Origin: Halofilum ochraceum
GTDB lineage: Bacteria; Pseudomonadota; Gammaproteobacteria; XJ16; Halofilaceae
Assembly: GCF_001614315.2 (NCBI RefSeq)
Contig: NZ_LVEG02000016.1
Location: 1-64,000, forward strand
Direction of reading: 5' to 3'
DNA length: 64,000 nt
Shown here: positions 39,454 through 47,842 of the stretch, one piece after another
Position numbering within the stretch: position 1 is the first letter of the stretch
Layout: the number at the start of each line of letters is the position of its first letter
Notes under the pieces: generated by a model
The model's database searches: none
Seen by the model: the letters and a program-made list of their open reading frames with translations, nothing else
Told to the model about the DNA's origin: nothing
Made by a program: the position numbers and the translations under genes

Positions 39454-40404
39454 ATGCGCTTCGAGGGAATTTACACCCCGGTAATCACGCCGTTCCACAG
39501 CGACGCCACGATCGACCGCGAGGCCTTCACGCGCCTCCTCGATCACCTGATCGACGCCGGGGTACACGGCCTGGTGCTGGGCGGCACCACGGGCGAGTAC
39601 TACGCCCAGACCACCGAGGAACGCGTCGACATGATGCACCTCGCGGTGGAGCACATTGCCGGGCGCGTGCCGCTGGTGGTCGGCGTGAGCGCGCTGCGCA
39701 CCGAGGACGCGGCGATGTATGCCGGTCACGCCCGCGAGGCGGGCGCCGACGCGATCCTGATCGGGTCACCGTACTACGCGGTGCCGACCGAGCGCGAGAT
39801 CGCCCTGCACTGTCTCGAGGTCGAGCGCGCCGCCGACCTGCCGGTGATGCTCTACAACTTCCCCTCGCGCACGGGCGTGATGATGGGCGACGAGTTCCTC
39901 GACCGCGTCGGCCGCAACCCGAACTTCTGCGCGATCAAGGAATCCAGCGGTGACATCAACCGCCTGCACGCACTGGCACGCGATTACCCGCACATCCAGG
40001 CCTGCTGCGGCATGGACGATCAGGCGCTCGAGTACTTCGCCTGGGGCGCCCGCGCCTGGGTATGTGCCGGTTCCAACTTCCTGCCGGCCGAGCATATCGC
40101 GCTGTATCAGGCCTGCGTGGTCGACGGCGATTTCAGCCGCGGCCGGCGCATCATGTCGGCGATGCTGCCGTTGATGCGCACCCTTGAGCAGGGCGGCAAG
40201 TTCCTGCAGAGCATCAAGCACGGGGCGCGCTACGTCGGCCTGCCGGCCGGCCCCGTGCGCAAGCCATTGCGCGAGCTCAACAAGGATGAGGCGCGCGCAC
40301 TGGAAACCACGATCCGCACGCTCCAGACGGCCGTTCGCCAGATCGAGCGGACCACCAGCGCGACCAACCGGGAAGCCGAGAATGTCCGAACTGCTCACGC
40401 GTGA
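39454..40404 (+). CDS. DapA-family lyase/deaminase (candidate hydroxy-pyrroline-carboxylate deaminase)
   Basis: 316 residues with a TIM-barrel DapA fold. GGTTGEYYAQT (about 44), YNFPSRTG (about 131) and the Schiff-base lysine in CAIKESSGD (about 158) are intact. Diaminopimelate genes are absent here; instead the neighbours are an aldehyde dehydrogenase, a D-amino-acid-type oxidase and a betaine epimerase-like enolase. In hydroxyproline degradation a DapA-family deaminase turns pyrroline-4-hydroxy-2-carboxylate into 2-oxoglutarate semialdehyde, and that role fits. A KDG-type aldolase is the alternative. Its end overlaps the ALDH start by 23 nt. Confidence 0.8.
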   Translation: MRFEGIYTPVITPFHSDATIDREAFTRLLDHLIDAGVHGLVLGGTTGEYYAQTTEERVDMMHLAVEHIAGRVPLVVGVSALRTEDAAMYAGHAREAGADAILIGSPYYAVPTEREIALHCLEVERAADLPVMLYNFPSRTGVMMGDEFLDRVGRNPNFCAIKESSGDINRLHALARDYPHIQACCGMDDQALEYFAWGARAWVCAGSNFLPAEHIALYQACVVDGDFSRGRRIMSAMLPLMRTLEQGGKFLQSIKHGARYVGLPAGPVRKPLRELNKDEARALETTIRTLQTAVRQIERTTSATNREAENVRTAHA

Positions 40405-41905
40405 AGAATACGCCGCGATCGCGGCGGAACTGTCCTTCCCGACCGACGCCTTCATCGACGGCGCCTACCGTCCGGCGCAATCGGGCCGCACGATCGAGAC
40501 GCGCAACCCCGCCACCGGCGAGCTGCTCGGCCACCTCGCCGCGTGCGAGGCGGACGATGTCGATCTGGCCGTGCGCCGCTCGCGCGAGGCCTTCGACCGC
40601 GGCGACTGGTCGCGCATGCACCCGGGCGACCGCAAGCGCGTCATGATCCGCCTGGGCAAACTGATGCAGCGCAATCGGCGGGAACTGGCCGTGCTCGAGA
40701 GCCTGGATTCGGGCAAGCCGATCCGCGACTGCGCGGAGGTCGACGTACCGGAAACGATCCAGTGCCTGCTGTGGCACGCCGAGGCGATCGACAAGATCTA
40801 CGACGAGAGCGCGCCGGTCGGCGACGACGCCATGGCGATGATCGTGCGCGAGCCCGTCGGCGTAGTGGGTGCGGTGCTGCCCTGGAACTTTCCCCTGATG
40901 ATGCTGGCGTGGAAGCTCGGGCCCGCCCTGGCGGCCGGCAACAGCGTGCTCGTGAAGCCGGCCGAGCAGACGTCGATGACCGCGCTGCGTGTGGCCGAAC
41001 TCGCCCATGAGGCCGGCGTGCCGCGAGGCGTGTTCAACGTGATCACCGGCGACGGGCCGGGCACGGGCGAGCCGCTTGGGCGCCACCCGGACGTCGACAT
41101 GATCTCGTTCACCGGCTCGACCGACATCGGCCGCGCGTTCCTGCGCTACTCCTCGGAGAGCAACCTCAAGCGGATCGTGCTCGAGTGCGGCGGCAAGAAC
41201 CCCTGCGTGGTGCTCGAGGACGCCGAGGATCTCGACCTCGCCGCCGACCACGTCCTCAACGCGGCGTTCTGGAACATGGGCGAGAACTGCTCGGCCAACT
41301 CGCGCCTGATCGTGCACGAATCGGTCAAGGACGCACTGGTCGAACGCATCCTCGCCCGTGCCCGCGAGTGGCGCACGGGGGACCCGCTCGACCCGGCCAA
41401 CCATCTGGGCGCCATGATCGATCAGGGTCACTACGACAAGGTGCGCGAATACATTGACACCGCTCGCGCGGACGGGGCCAAGGCCATCCTCGGTGGCGAC
41501 GCGCCCGGCAATGACAACGGTTTGTTCATCACGCCGACGATCTTCGACGTCGAGCCCTCCGCGCGGGTCGCGCGCGAAGAGATCTTCGGCCCGGTACTGT
41601 CGATGATCACCGTCCAGAGCACCGAACAGGCGATCTCGATTGCCAACGACACGCCCTACGGGCTCGCGGCGTCCGTGTTCACGCGCGACATCAAGCGCGC
41701 CCTGCGGGCTGCGCGCGCGATCCGCGCGGGCACGGTCACCATCAACTGCTACGGCGAGGGCGACATCACCACGCCGTTCGGCGGCTACAAGCAGTCGGGC
41801 TTCGGCGGGCGCGACAATTCGCTGCACGCCCACGACCAGTACACCGAAATGAAGACCATCTGGATCGATCTCGCCGACCGCGGGGTCGAGGAATCGCTCG
41901 ACTGA
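40382..41905 (+). CDS. Aldehyde dehydrogenase (PuuC-like; candidate oxoglutarate-semialdehyde dehydrogenase)
   Basis: 507 residues. NAD-binding FTGSTDIGRAF, the general base in LECGGKNP and the catalytic Cys in GENCSANSRL are all present, as is the EEIFGPVLS motif. By sequence style it is nearest to the gamma-glutamyl-aminobutyraldehyde dehydrogenase group. In this operon it would oxidise the semialdehyde released by the DapA-family enzyme, for example 2-oxoglutarate semialdehyde to 2-oxoglutarate. Substrate is inference. One base separates its stop from the next start. Confidence 0.88.
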   Translation: MSELLTREEYAAIAAELSFPTDAFIDGAYRPAQSGRTIETRNPATGELLGHLAACEADDVDLAVRRSREAFDRGDWSRMHPGDRKRVMIRLGKLMQRNRRELAVLESLDSGKPIRDCAEVDVPETIQCLLWHAEAIDKIYDESAPVGDDAMAMIVREPVGVVGAVLPWNFPLMMLAWKLGPALAAGNSVLVKPAEQTSMTALRVAELAHEAGVPRGVFNVITGDGPGTGEPLGRHPDVDMISFTGSTDIGRAFLRYSSESNLKRIVLECGGKNPCVVLEDAEDLDLAADHVLNAAFWNMGENCSANSRLIVHESVKDALVERILARAREWRTGDPLDPANHLGAMIDQGHYDKVREYIDTARADGAKAILGGDAPGNDNGLFITPTIFDVEPSARVAREEIFGPVLSMITVQSTEQAISIANDTPYGLAASVFTRDIKRALRAARAIRAGTVTINCYGEGDITTPFGGYKQSGFGGRDNSLHAHDQYTEMKTIWIDLADRGVEESLD

Positions 41906-41906
41906 G

Positions 41907-43235
41907 ATGCGGTCGGTCGACGCCACACGGCTGCCGGTCGATCCGGGCCCGGCGGGATGGAACGAGATCCTGCCCGCGCCCGGGCCGGCCCGCGAACTCG
42001 AGGGTGCGGTCACCGCCGACTGGCTGGTCATCGGCGGTGGCTTCGCCGGCCTCTCGGCCGCCCGGCGCCTGAAGCAGCTGCGCCCCGACGACCGGGTCGC
42101 GGTGCTCGAGGCCAGCCGCGTCGGCGAAGGGCCGGCCGGGCGCAACTCCGGGTTCATGATCGACCTGCCCCACGACCTCGACAGCGATACCTACGCCGGG
42201 GCGGCCGACGAGGATCTCAACCACATCCGCCTGAACCGTTCCGGCATCGAGTTCGCGCAGGAGGCGGCGCAGACCTATGGGCTCACGGGCACGGCCTTCC
42301 AGGCGCGCGGCAAGCACCACTTCGCCGCTACCGAACGCGGCGTGGAACACCTGAGCGCGTTCGTCAATCATCTCAATGCGCTGGGCGAGCCGTACGAATG
42401 GCTCGACGCGCGCGCCATGAAAGAACTCACCGGCCTCGACTACTACCGCGCCGGCCTGTTCGCACCCGGTGCGGCCATCCTGCAGCCGGCGGCCTATATC
42501 CGTGGACTCGCACGCGGCCTCGAAGCGGAAGGCGTCGAGATCTACGAACAGTCGCCGGTCACGCGCATCGACTTCGGCCCGGACCATGTCGCGCACACGC
42601 CGCGCGGGCGCATTACCGCCCCGAGGATCATCCTCGGGGTGAACGGGCACGCCGAGTCGTTCGGCTTCTACCGCCGGCGACTCATGCACGTGTTCACCTA
42701 CGCCAGCATGACGCGCGAGCTGAGCGCGGACGAGGTGAAGCGGCTGGGCGGCGAGCCGGAGTGGCACTCCGTATCGGCCGAACCGATGGGCACCTCCGTA
42801 CGCCGCATCCGCGAAAACCGGATCGTGGTGCGTACCCGCTTCACATACGACCCGTCCATGGAAGTCGGCACAGGGCGCATCCGGCATGTCGGCCGGCAAC
42901 ACCAGCAGGCGTTCGCGCAGCGCTTTCCCATGCTGCCGAACGTGGAGCTGGAATGCTGCTGGGGTGGACGTCTGTGCCTTTCGCGCAACGGTGTGCCCGC
43001 CTTCGGCGAGGTCGAGGAAGGCGTGTATTCGGCGGTGTGCCAGAACGGTCTCGGCACCGCCAAGGGCACGCTCGCCGGCATGGCGGCCGCGGAGTTGGCC
43101 ACGCGGACGGAATCCTGGCGGGCCGACGCGCTGCTCGCGCACGACCAACCGTCGAAACTGCCGCCGGAACCGTTCATGTACGTGGGCGCGAACGCCTACC
43201 TGCGCTGGCACGAGTACCGCGCACGGGGCGAGTAG
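41907..43235 (+). CDS. FAD-dependent amine/imino-acid oxidoreductase (DadA/PuuB-like)
   Basis: 442 residues with the FAD dinucleotide fold DWLVIGGGFAGLSAARRL (about 31-48) and a C-terminal substrate domain ending in QNGLGTAKGTLAGMAAAEL. It belongs to the DAO family (PuuB, sarcosine/D-amino-acid/hydroxyproline oxidases). In the proposed pathway it would oxidise the demethylated cis-hydroxy-D-proline to a pyrroline carboxylate. A PuuB-PuuC polyamine role is the alternative, but no PuuA ligase or PuuD hydrolase is present. A 308-bp gap containing a MITE-like element separates it from the epimerase-like gene. Confidence 0.88.
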   Translation: MRSVDATRLPVDPGPAGWNEILPAPGPARELEGAVTADWLVIGGGFAGLSAARRLKQLRPDDRVAVLEASRVGEGPAGRNSGFMIDLPHDLDSDTYAGAADEDLNHIRLNRSGIEFAQEAAQTYGLTGTAFQARGKHHFAATERGVEHLSAFVNHLNALGEPYEWLDARAMKELTGLDYYRAGLFAPGAAILQPAAYIRGLARGLEAEGVEIYEQSPVTRIDFGPDHVAHTPRGRITAPRIILGVNGHAESFGFYRRRLMHVFTYASMTRELSADEVKRLGGEPEWHSVSAEPMGTSVRRIRENRIVVRTRFTYDPSMEVGTGRIRHVGRQHQQAFAQRFPMLPNVELECCWGGRLCLSRNGVPAFGEVEEGVYSAVCQNGLGTAKGTLAGMAAAELATRTESWRADALLAHDQPSKLPPEPFMYVGANAYLRWHEYRARGE

Positions 43236-43288
43236 CACCGGCTCTCGGCGAATGCTCCCATTGATGTAACGCAGTGTGATAGCGCGTT

Positions 43289-43481
43289 TGAGAACCACGA
43301 ATGAACACGAATGGGTTTTCGGGGTGGTCAGGCTTCAGGGAGCTACGCTGATGTCTAGTCGTGCCGTGAATCTTTAAAGGCGAACCACGGATCGGACATC
43401 GAACACCTTTCAGCGACGCTCCCTCGGCATTACCACTCCAAAGACCCATTCGTGTTCATTCGTGTTCATTCGTGGTTCTCA
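43289..43481. repeat. MITE-like 193-bp hairpin element inside the catabolic operon
   Basis: Long imperfect inverted arms of about 60 nt: the left starts TGAGAACCACGAATGAACAC (43289) and the right ends GTGGTTCTCA (43481). The outer 26 nt are near-perfect; the right arm carries an extra TTCATTCGTG unit. The inner parts (AGCGTAGCTCCCT versus AGCGACGCTCCCT) also pair. It contains no gene and sits between the oxidase and epimerase genes. No clear target duplication is visible. Confidence 0.8.
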
Positions 43482-43543
43482 ATAAATGGGTTATTCGGCT
43501 GACGACGGTTCTGATGACCCCGAAGCGCCGATGAAGGATCAAC

Positions 43544-44656
43544 ATGCGGATCTCGACGATTGAGGTGTACCAGCGCGACCTGCCGGTAGCCGGCGGTCCA
43601 TACCGCATGGCGCGCACATCGGTCGACGCGCTGGATACGACCATCGTCCGCATCATCGCGGACAACGGCCTGATCGGCTGGGGCGAGACCTGTCCGGTCG
43701 GGCCGGTCTATCAGCCGCATCACGCGGGCGGTGCCCGCGCCGCGCTCGCCGAGGTGGCACCCGGCCTGGTCGGGCTCGACCCGCTGGGCATCGAGCCGGC
43801 GCGCGAGGCCATGGACGCACGTCTCAACGGCCACGGCTACGCCAAGGCGGCGCTCGATATGGCGCTGTGGGACCTCGCGGGCAGGCATTACGGTGCGAGG
43901 GTCTGCGATCTGCTCGGCGGCGCCCGGCGCGACCGCGTGCCGTCGTACTACGCCACCGGGGTCGGCGAGCCGGCGGAGACCGCGCGGGTCGCCGCCGAAA
44001 AGGCCGCCGAGGGCTTCACCCGCCTGCAGATCAAGCTCGGCGGGCGCTCGGTCGAGGCCGACATAGAGACCCTGCACGCCATCGCCGACGCAGTGCCGCG
44101 CGAAGTACGTCTGGTGGCCGATGCCAACCGGGGGTGGACCGCGCGAGACGCGCTGCTGATCTCCAACGCCTGTGCCAGCCTCCCGCTGACGCTCGAACAG
44201 CCCTGCAACACGATCGAAGAAACGGTGAGCATCCGTTCGCAGTTGCGACATCCGATATTCCTCGATGAGAGCGCCGAGGATCTGTCGGCCGTGCTGCATG
44301 CGATCAACGCGAATGCCTGCGATGGTTTCGGCCTCAAACTCACCCGCCTAGGCGGCATCGGCGCCCTGCGCGCGATCCGCGACGTATGCGCCGCCCGATC
44401 GCTCCCCCACACCTGCGATGACGCCTGGGGCGGCGACATCGTCGCCGCCGCCTGCGTTCAGGTCGCCGCCACGGTCTCGCCTGCCCTGCTCGACGGCGTG
44501 TGGATCGCCGCACCCTACATCGACGGGCATTATGATGCGAAGAATGGAATCAGCATCCGCGGCGGATTCATCGACGTGCCCCAGGGGACCGGGCTCGGCA
44601 TTGAGGTCGACCCGGCGATGTTCGGCGCACCGGTCGCAACCTACCCGCATTCGTAG
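43544..44656 (+). CDS. Enolase-superfamily protein resembling hydroxyproline-betaine 2-epimerase
   Basis: 370 residues of the muconate-lactonising subgroup. WGETCPVGPVYQPHH lies in the capping domain, the catalytic LQIKLGG (KxK type) near 163, metal ligands at DANRG, EQPCNT and DESAED, and the second catalytic lysine in FGLKLTRLGG. The C-terminal THTCDDAWGGDI-type motif (PHTCDDAWGGDI) is characteristic of 4-hydroxyproline/proline betaine 2-epimerases (HpbD) and the related cis-3-hydroxyproline dehydratase. It likely epimerises an N,N-dimethyl-(hydroxy)proline at C2 as the first step. Its stop codon forms part of the GTAG hairpin at 44653. Confidence 0.85.
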   Translation: MRISTIEVYQRDLPVAGGPYRMARTSVDALDTTIVRIIADNGLIGWGETCPVGPVYQPHHAGGARAALAEVAPGLVGLDPLGIEPAREAMDARLNGHGYAKAALDMALWDLAGRHYGARVCDLLGGARRDRVPSYYATGVGEPAETARVAAEKAAEGFTRLQIKLGGRSVEADIETLHAIADAVPREVRLVADANRGWTARDALLISNACASLPLTLEQPCNTIEETVSIRSQLRHPIFLDESAEDLSAVLHAINANACDGFGLKLTRLGGIGALRAIRDVCAARSLPHTCDDAWGGDIVAAACVQVAATVSPALLDGVWIAAPYIDGHYDAKNGISIRGGFIDVPQGTGLGIEVDPAMFGAPVATYPHS

Positions 44657-44685
44657 GTTGGGTTTCCTGCGTCAACCCAACCTAC
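44653..44685. terminator. GTAG hairpin between convergent operons
   Basis: GTAGGTTGGGTT and AACCCAACCTAC are perfect 12-bp arms around a 9-nt loop; the epimerase-like gene's TAG stop lies within the first arm. It is placed to end both the plus-strand operon and the minus-strand methyltransferase transcript. Confidence 0.75.
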
Positions 44686-44720
44686 GGACGGCGACAAGCC
44701 GGAGAGACCGCAGGCGAGGA

Positions 44721-46256
44721 TCAGACTTCGTTCGGGTCGATCTCCCGTTCACGACGCGCGATGTAGTCACGCAGTGCCTCATCGACCGCCGGGTCGAGCG
44801 CGGGCTGTTCGTACTCGTTCAGCTGGTTGCGGGCATAGTTCAGCGCGCGGGCAGTGATCTCCTGCTCGCCGTTGGCAGCCCACTGCTCGTAGTTGTCGTT
44901 GTCGAACCGGTTCGGGATAAAAAAGGCCCGCTGGAAATTCTTCTGGGTGTACTCCGTGCCGAGGAAATGGCCACCCGGCCCAACGTCGTCGATGGTCGCA
45001 AGCGCCTCCTCGAAGTCGTCCCATTCCGCGCCGCGTCCAAGCTTGTGCGCCATCGCGCACTGCTCGGCGTCGACCACGAACTTCGCCATCGAGCAGTGCA
45101 TGCCGGCCTCGTTCCAGCCCGCCGCGTGCCAGACATAATTCGCCCCGGCGAGGATGGTCGCCGTGAGCGTCGATGCGGATTCGTAACCGGCCTGGGCGTC
45201 GAACGTCTTGGCCCCGCCGAGCGATCCCGAGGTCCGCCACGGCACGCCGTAATACCGCGCCATCTGGCCGACCAGGAAATTCATCTGCGAGATCTCGGGC
45301 GTGCCCGCCATCGGGGCGCCGGAGCGCATCGACACCGTGGACAGATAGTGCCCGTAAATCGCCGGCGCCCCCGGGCGCACGATCTGCGTATAAGCCAGCG
45401 CCGCGACCGCCTCGGCATTCAGCTGCGCAACCGAGGCGAGCGTGTGCGCCGGGGTATTGGCGCCGCCCAGCACGAACGGCGAGCACAGCACCGGCTGGTT
45501 GTGCCGGCTGAACGCACGCAGCGCGCCAAGCATCGACTCGTCCCAGACCAGCGGCGAGTTGCCGTTGATGTTGCCGGTCACGACGGGATGGTCTTCGACG
45601 TAGTCGGCGCCGAACAGGATCTTGACCATCTCCATGACGTCCTCGGCCCGCGTGCGGGTCGTGGACATGCCCATGAAGGTCTTGTCCGAGTGCGCCATCG
45701 AGGAATACGTGATCCACAGATGACGATGGCCGACCGGGATGTCCATCGGCTCGCAGATCACGTGCGCGCTCGAGTGCAGACCGGATTCCATGTGGGCCAG
45801 GCGGTGGAAGTTGTTGAGGTCTGCGATCGTCCCGGACCGGCGTTTGTCATCGAGGTCACGGATGAACGGCGCCCCGGTCATCGGCACGAAGATGCTCGAG
45901 TTGCCGCCGAGTTCGACCGACTTGGCGGGATCCCGCGCGTGCAGGCGGATCCGTTCCGGGACCGTACGGAGTTTCTCCATGATCAGGCCACGCGGTATCC
46001 GCACGCGCTGGCCGTCCACCTCGGCGCCGGCCTGACGCCAATCCTCCAGCGCGACGGGATCGCGGAAATCGATGCCGGTATTTTCCAGCACCCGCATCGA
46101 GGCGTCGTGCAGGCGCTCGACGCCCTCGTCCGAAAGGGCATCCACGGTAGGCAGCTGGCGCTCCAGCGCCGGCAGCATCGGCTCCCGCTGTTCCGTCCGC
46201 GCGCTGCGCCTGGCGGCGCGGCCGCCCCGCCGCGATCGTACGGCCTGTTCAGTCAT
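44721..46256 (-). CDS. MttB-family (non-pyrrolysine) methyltransferase
   Basis: 511 residues from ATG 46256 with GAGGAG upstream. The basic N-terminal tail (SRRGGRAARRSAR) precedes a COG5598 TIM barrel with segments such as VLENTGIDFRDP, GAPFIRDLDDKRRSG and GGHFLGTEYTQKNF. True trimethylamine MttB carries pyrrolysine at an in-frame UAG; here the frame is uninterrupted, as in the glycine- and proline-betaine methyltransferases (MtgB, MtpB). It could demethylate an N-methylated proline, passing methyl to a corrinoid protein. No corrinoid protein or partner methyltransferase is in the window. Its promoter contains the second GTATAC operator. Confidence 0.88.
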   Translation of the reverse strand: MTEQAVRSRRGGRAARRSARTEQREPMLPALERQLPTVDALSDEGVERLHDASMRVLENTGIDFRDPVALEDWRQAGAEVDGQRVRIPRGLIMEKLRTVPERIRLHARDPAKSVELGGNSSIFVPMTGAPFIRDLDDKRRSGTIADLNNFHRLAHMESGLHSSAHVICEPMDIPVGHRHLWITYSSMAHSDKTFMGMSTTRTRAEDVMEMVKILFGADYVEDHPVVTGNINGNSPLVWDESMLGALRAFSRHNQPVLCSPFVLGGANTPAHTLASVAQLNAEAVAALAYTQIVRPGAPAIYGHYLSTVSMRSGAPMAGTPEISQMNFLVGQMARYYGVPWRTSGSLGGAKTFDAQAGYESASTLTATILAGANYVWHAAGWNEAGMHCSMAKFVVDAEQCAMAHKLGRGAEWDDFEEALATIDDVGPGGHFLGTEYTQKNFQRAFFIPNRFDNDNYEQWAANGEQEITARALNYARNQLNEYEQPALDPAVDEALRDYIARREREIDPNEV

Positions 46257-46315
46257 CGTGCTCTCCTCATGGCGCGCCCGTGAGGCGGTGTCCGGTATCA
46301 TCCAGTATCGAAATT

Positions 46316-46344
46316 ATTGTATACAGATTGTATACTACAAGCAA
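46316..46344 (-). promoter_or_regulatory. Promoter of the MttB-family gene
   Basis: On the minus strand TTGCTT (46344-46339), a 17-bp spacer and TACAAT (46321-46316) form a sigma-70-like promoter. The operator fills the spacer and reaches the -10, a classic repressor position. The untranslated leader would be about 50 nt. Confidence 0.6.
46319..46335. promoter_or_regulatory. GTATAC-N5-GTATAC operator (site 2)
   Basis: Same two GTATAC palindromes at 11-bp centre spacing as site 1, with shared ATTGTATAC flank. Located between the divergent MttB-family and MDR dehydrogenase genes, it links both to the GntR regulator 7 kb away. Confidence 0.75.
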
Positions 46345-46502
46345 GACACGCGTGACGGGCGCGGCGCCTCCAGTCCCGATGGGCTCGCGCTCTGCCACGG
46401 GGTTGCCGCCACGATGACCTCGGACCAGGCTGACCGCCGGTGCCCTGCGGCACGATTGCCTGTCGATTCCGGGATCAAGCCACTGAACCACTGAGGAGAT
46501 TC

Positions 46503-47609
46503 ATGCCCGCACAGCTACCCGACACGATGGCCGCCGTTCAACTGACCGGACACGGGGGGATGGACAAGCTGGCCTATCGCGAAGACATTCCAGTCCCGCG
46601 GCCCGGCGCTGGCGAGATCCTGATCCGTGTTGCCGCCGCCGGCGTGAACAACACCGACATCAATACGCGCATCGGCTGGTACTCGAAGCGTGTTCGCGGC
46701 GATACGAATACCGGCAGCGCAGCGGGCTTCGAGGAGGCCGAGACCGAGGACGCGACCTGGTCCGGCGTACCGCTCCAGTTCCCGCGTATCCAGGGGACCG
46801 ATTGCTGCGGACGCATCGTGGCCGTCGGCGACGGTGTCGATCCTTCACGGGTCGGCGAGCGCGTGCTCGTCCGCAACATGCTGCGGGCGCCCGTGGACTT
46901 TCGCCCTTACGAGTGCTGGTCGCTGGGATCCGAATGCGACGGCGGCTTCGCCCAGTACACGAAGGCCCCGGCGGCGGATACCTGGACGGTGGACTGTGAC
47001 TGGAGCGACACCGACCTCGCCTCCATCCCCTGCGCCTGGTCGACCGCCGAGAACATGCTGCACCGGGCACGGGTCGGCCCGGGGGATCGCGTGATCATCA
47101 CCGGCGCGAGCGGCGGAGTAGGCTCGGCAGCCGTCCAGCTCGCGAAGTGCCGCGGCGCCGAGGTGATCGGCGTGGCGGGTGCGGCGAAGAGTGAGGAGAT
47201 CCTTGCCCTGGGCGCCGATCGCGTGTTGCCACGCGGGGAGAACCTCGTCGAGGCCCTGGGCGCGGGCAGCGTCAACGTCGCCATCGATCTCGTGGTGGGT
47301 GAGCAGTGGGCCGAACTGATCGAAGTCCTCGACCGGGGCGGCCGGTATGCCACGGCCGGTGCCATCGCGGGCCCGGTCGTCGAACTCGACGTGCGCACGC
47401 TCTACCTCAAGGACCTGACCTTCTACGGCTGCACGTTCCAGGAGGACGTCGTGTTCGATAACGTCGTGCGGTACATCGAGCAGGGTCGGGTCCGCCCATT
47501 CGTCGCGCGGACTTACCCGCTGTCCGACATCGCCCAGGCGCAGGAGGATTTCATCGCCAAGAGATACGCGGGCAAGCTTGTGCTAGTGCCACCGCAGTCG
47601 CCCTGCTGA
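46503..47609 (+). CDS. MDR-family alcohol/quinone dehydrogenase
   Basis: 368 residues from ATG 46503, preceded by GAGGAGATT. A medium-chain reductase fold with GTDCCGRIVAVGDGV in the catalytic domain and the NAD(P) motif GASGGVGSAAVQLAK (about 196-210). The GHE zinc-ligand motif of classical alcohol dehydrogenases is missing, but two Cys (TDCCG) and further Cys near residue 140 leave metal binding open. It is divergent from the MttB-family gene with the shared operator, so it probably serves the same pathway, for example reducing or oxidising a hydroxy/oxo intermediate. Confidence 0.82.
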   Translation: MPAQLPDTMAAVQLTGHGGMDKLAYREDIPVPRPGAGEILIRVAAAGVNNTDINTRIGWYSKRVRGDTNTGSAAGFEEAETEDATWSGVPLQFPRIQGTDCCGRIVAVGDGVDPSRVGERVLVRNMLRAPVDFRPYECWSLGSECDGGFAQYTKAPAADTWTVDCDWSDTDLASIPCAWSTAENMLHRARVGPGDRVIITGASGGVGSAAVQLAKCRGAEVIGVAGAAKSEEILALGADRVLPRGENLVEALGAGSVNVAIDLVVGEQWAELIEVLDRGGRYATAGAIAGPVVELDVRTLYLKDLTFYGCTFQEDVVFDNVVRYIEQGRVRPFVARTYPLSDIAQAQEDFIAKRYAGKLVLVPPQSPC

Positions 47610-47701
47610 GCTTTCACGCGGGGCAATCGCCGCATGCAGCGTCTCACAGGCGCTCGGTGGCTTTGAGGAACGGGGCGATGGGATCGCGGGGTAAAGGGAA
47701 A

Positions 47702-47777
47702 TGGTGGGCCGTGCTGGGTTCGAACCAGCGACTCACGGATTAAAAGTCCGGTGCTCTACCAGCTGAGCTAACGGCCC
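47702..47777 (-). tRNA. tRNA-Lys (anticodon UUU)
   Basis: A 76-nt cloverleaf on the minus strand. Acceptor GGGCCGT pairs with ACGGCCC, with CCA encoded after it. The D-arm is GCTCAGCTGGTAGAGC, the anticodon loop CTTTTAA (TTT) and the T-arm GGTTCGAACC. It sits after queC, as in other gammaproteobacteria; the UUU anticodon fits lysine. Confidence 0.97.
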
Positions 47778-47842
47778 CTGCAGGCGCGCATGATACCGGC
47801 GATAACGCCATTTTCCCAGTATTTCGAGACGATTCGCCGGGG

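Noticed and set aside
39454-40404. Biosynthetic dihydrodipicolinate synthase (dapA)
   Set aside because: Operon context with catabolic oxidoreductases and a GntR regulator, and no lysine-pathway genes nearby.
41907-43235. Putrescine (Puu) pathway assignment for the oxidase and aldehyde dehydrogenase
   Set aside because: No gamma-glutamylputrescine synthetase or hydrolase is present, and the remaining neighbours point to proline-type substrates; kept only as an alternative.
44721-46256. Pyrrolysine-containing trimethylamine methyltransferase
   Set aside because: The frame has no internal UAG codon, so no pyrrolysine; TMA specificity is therefore not supported.
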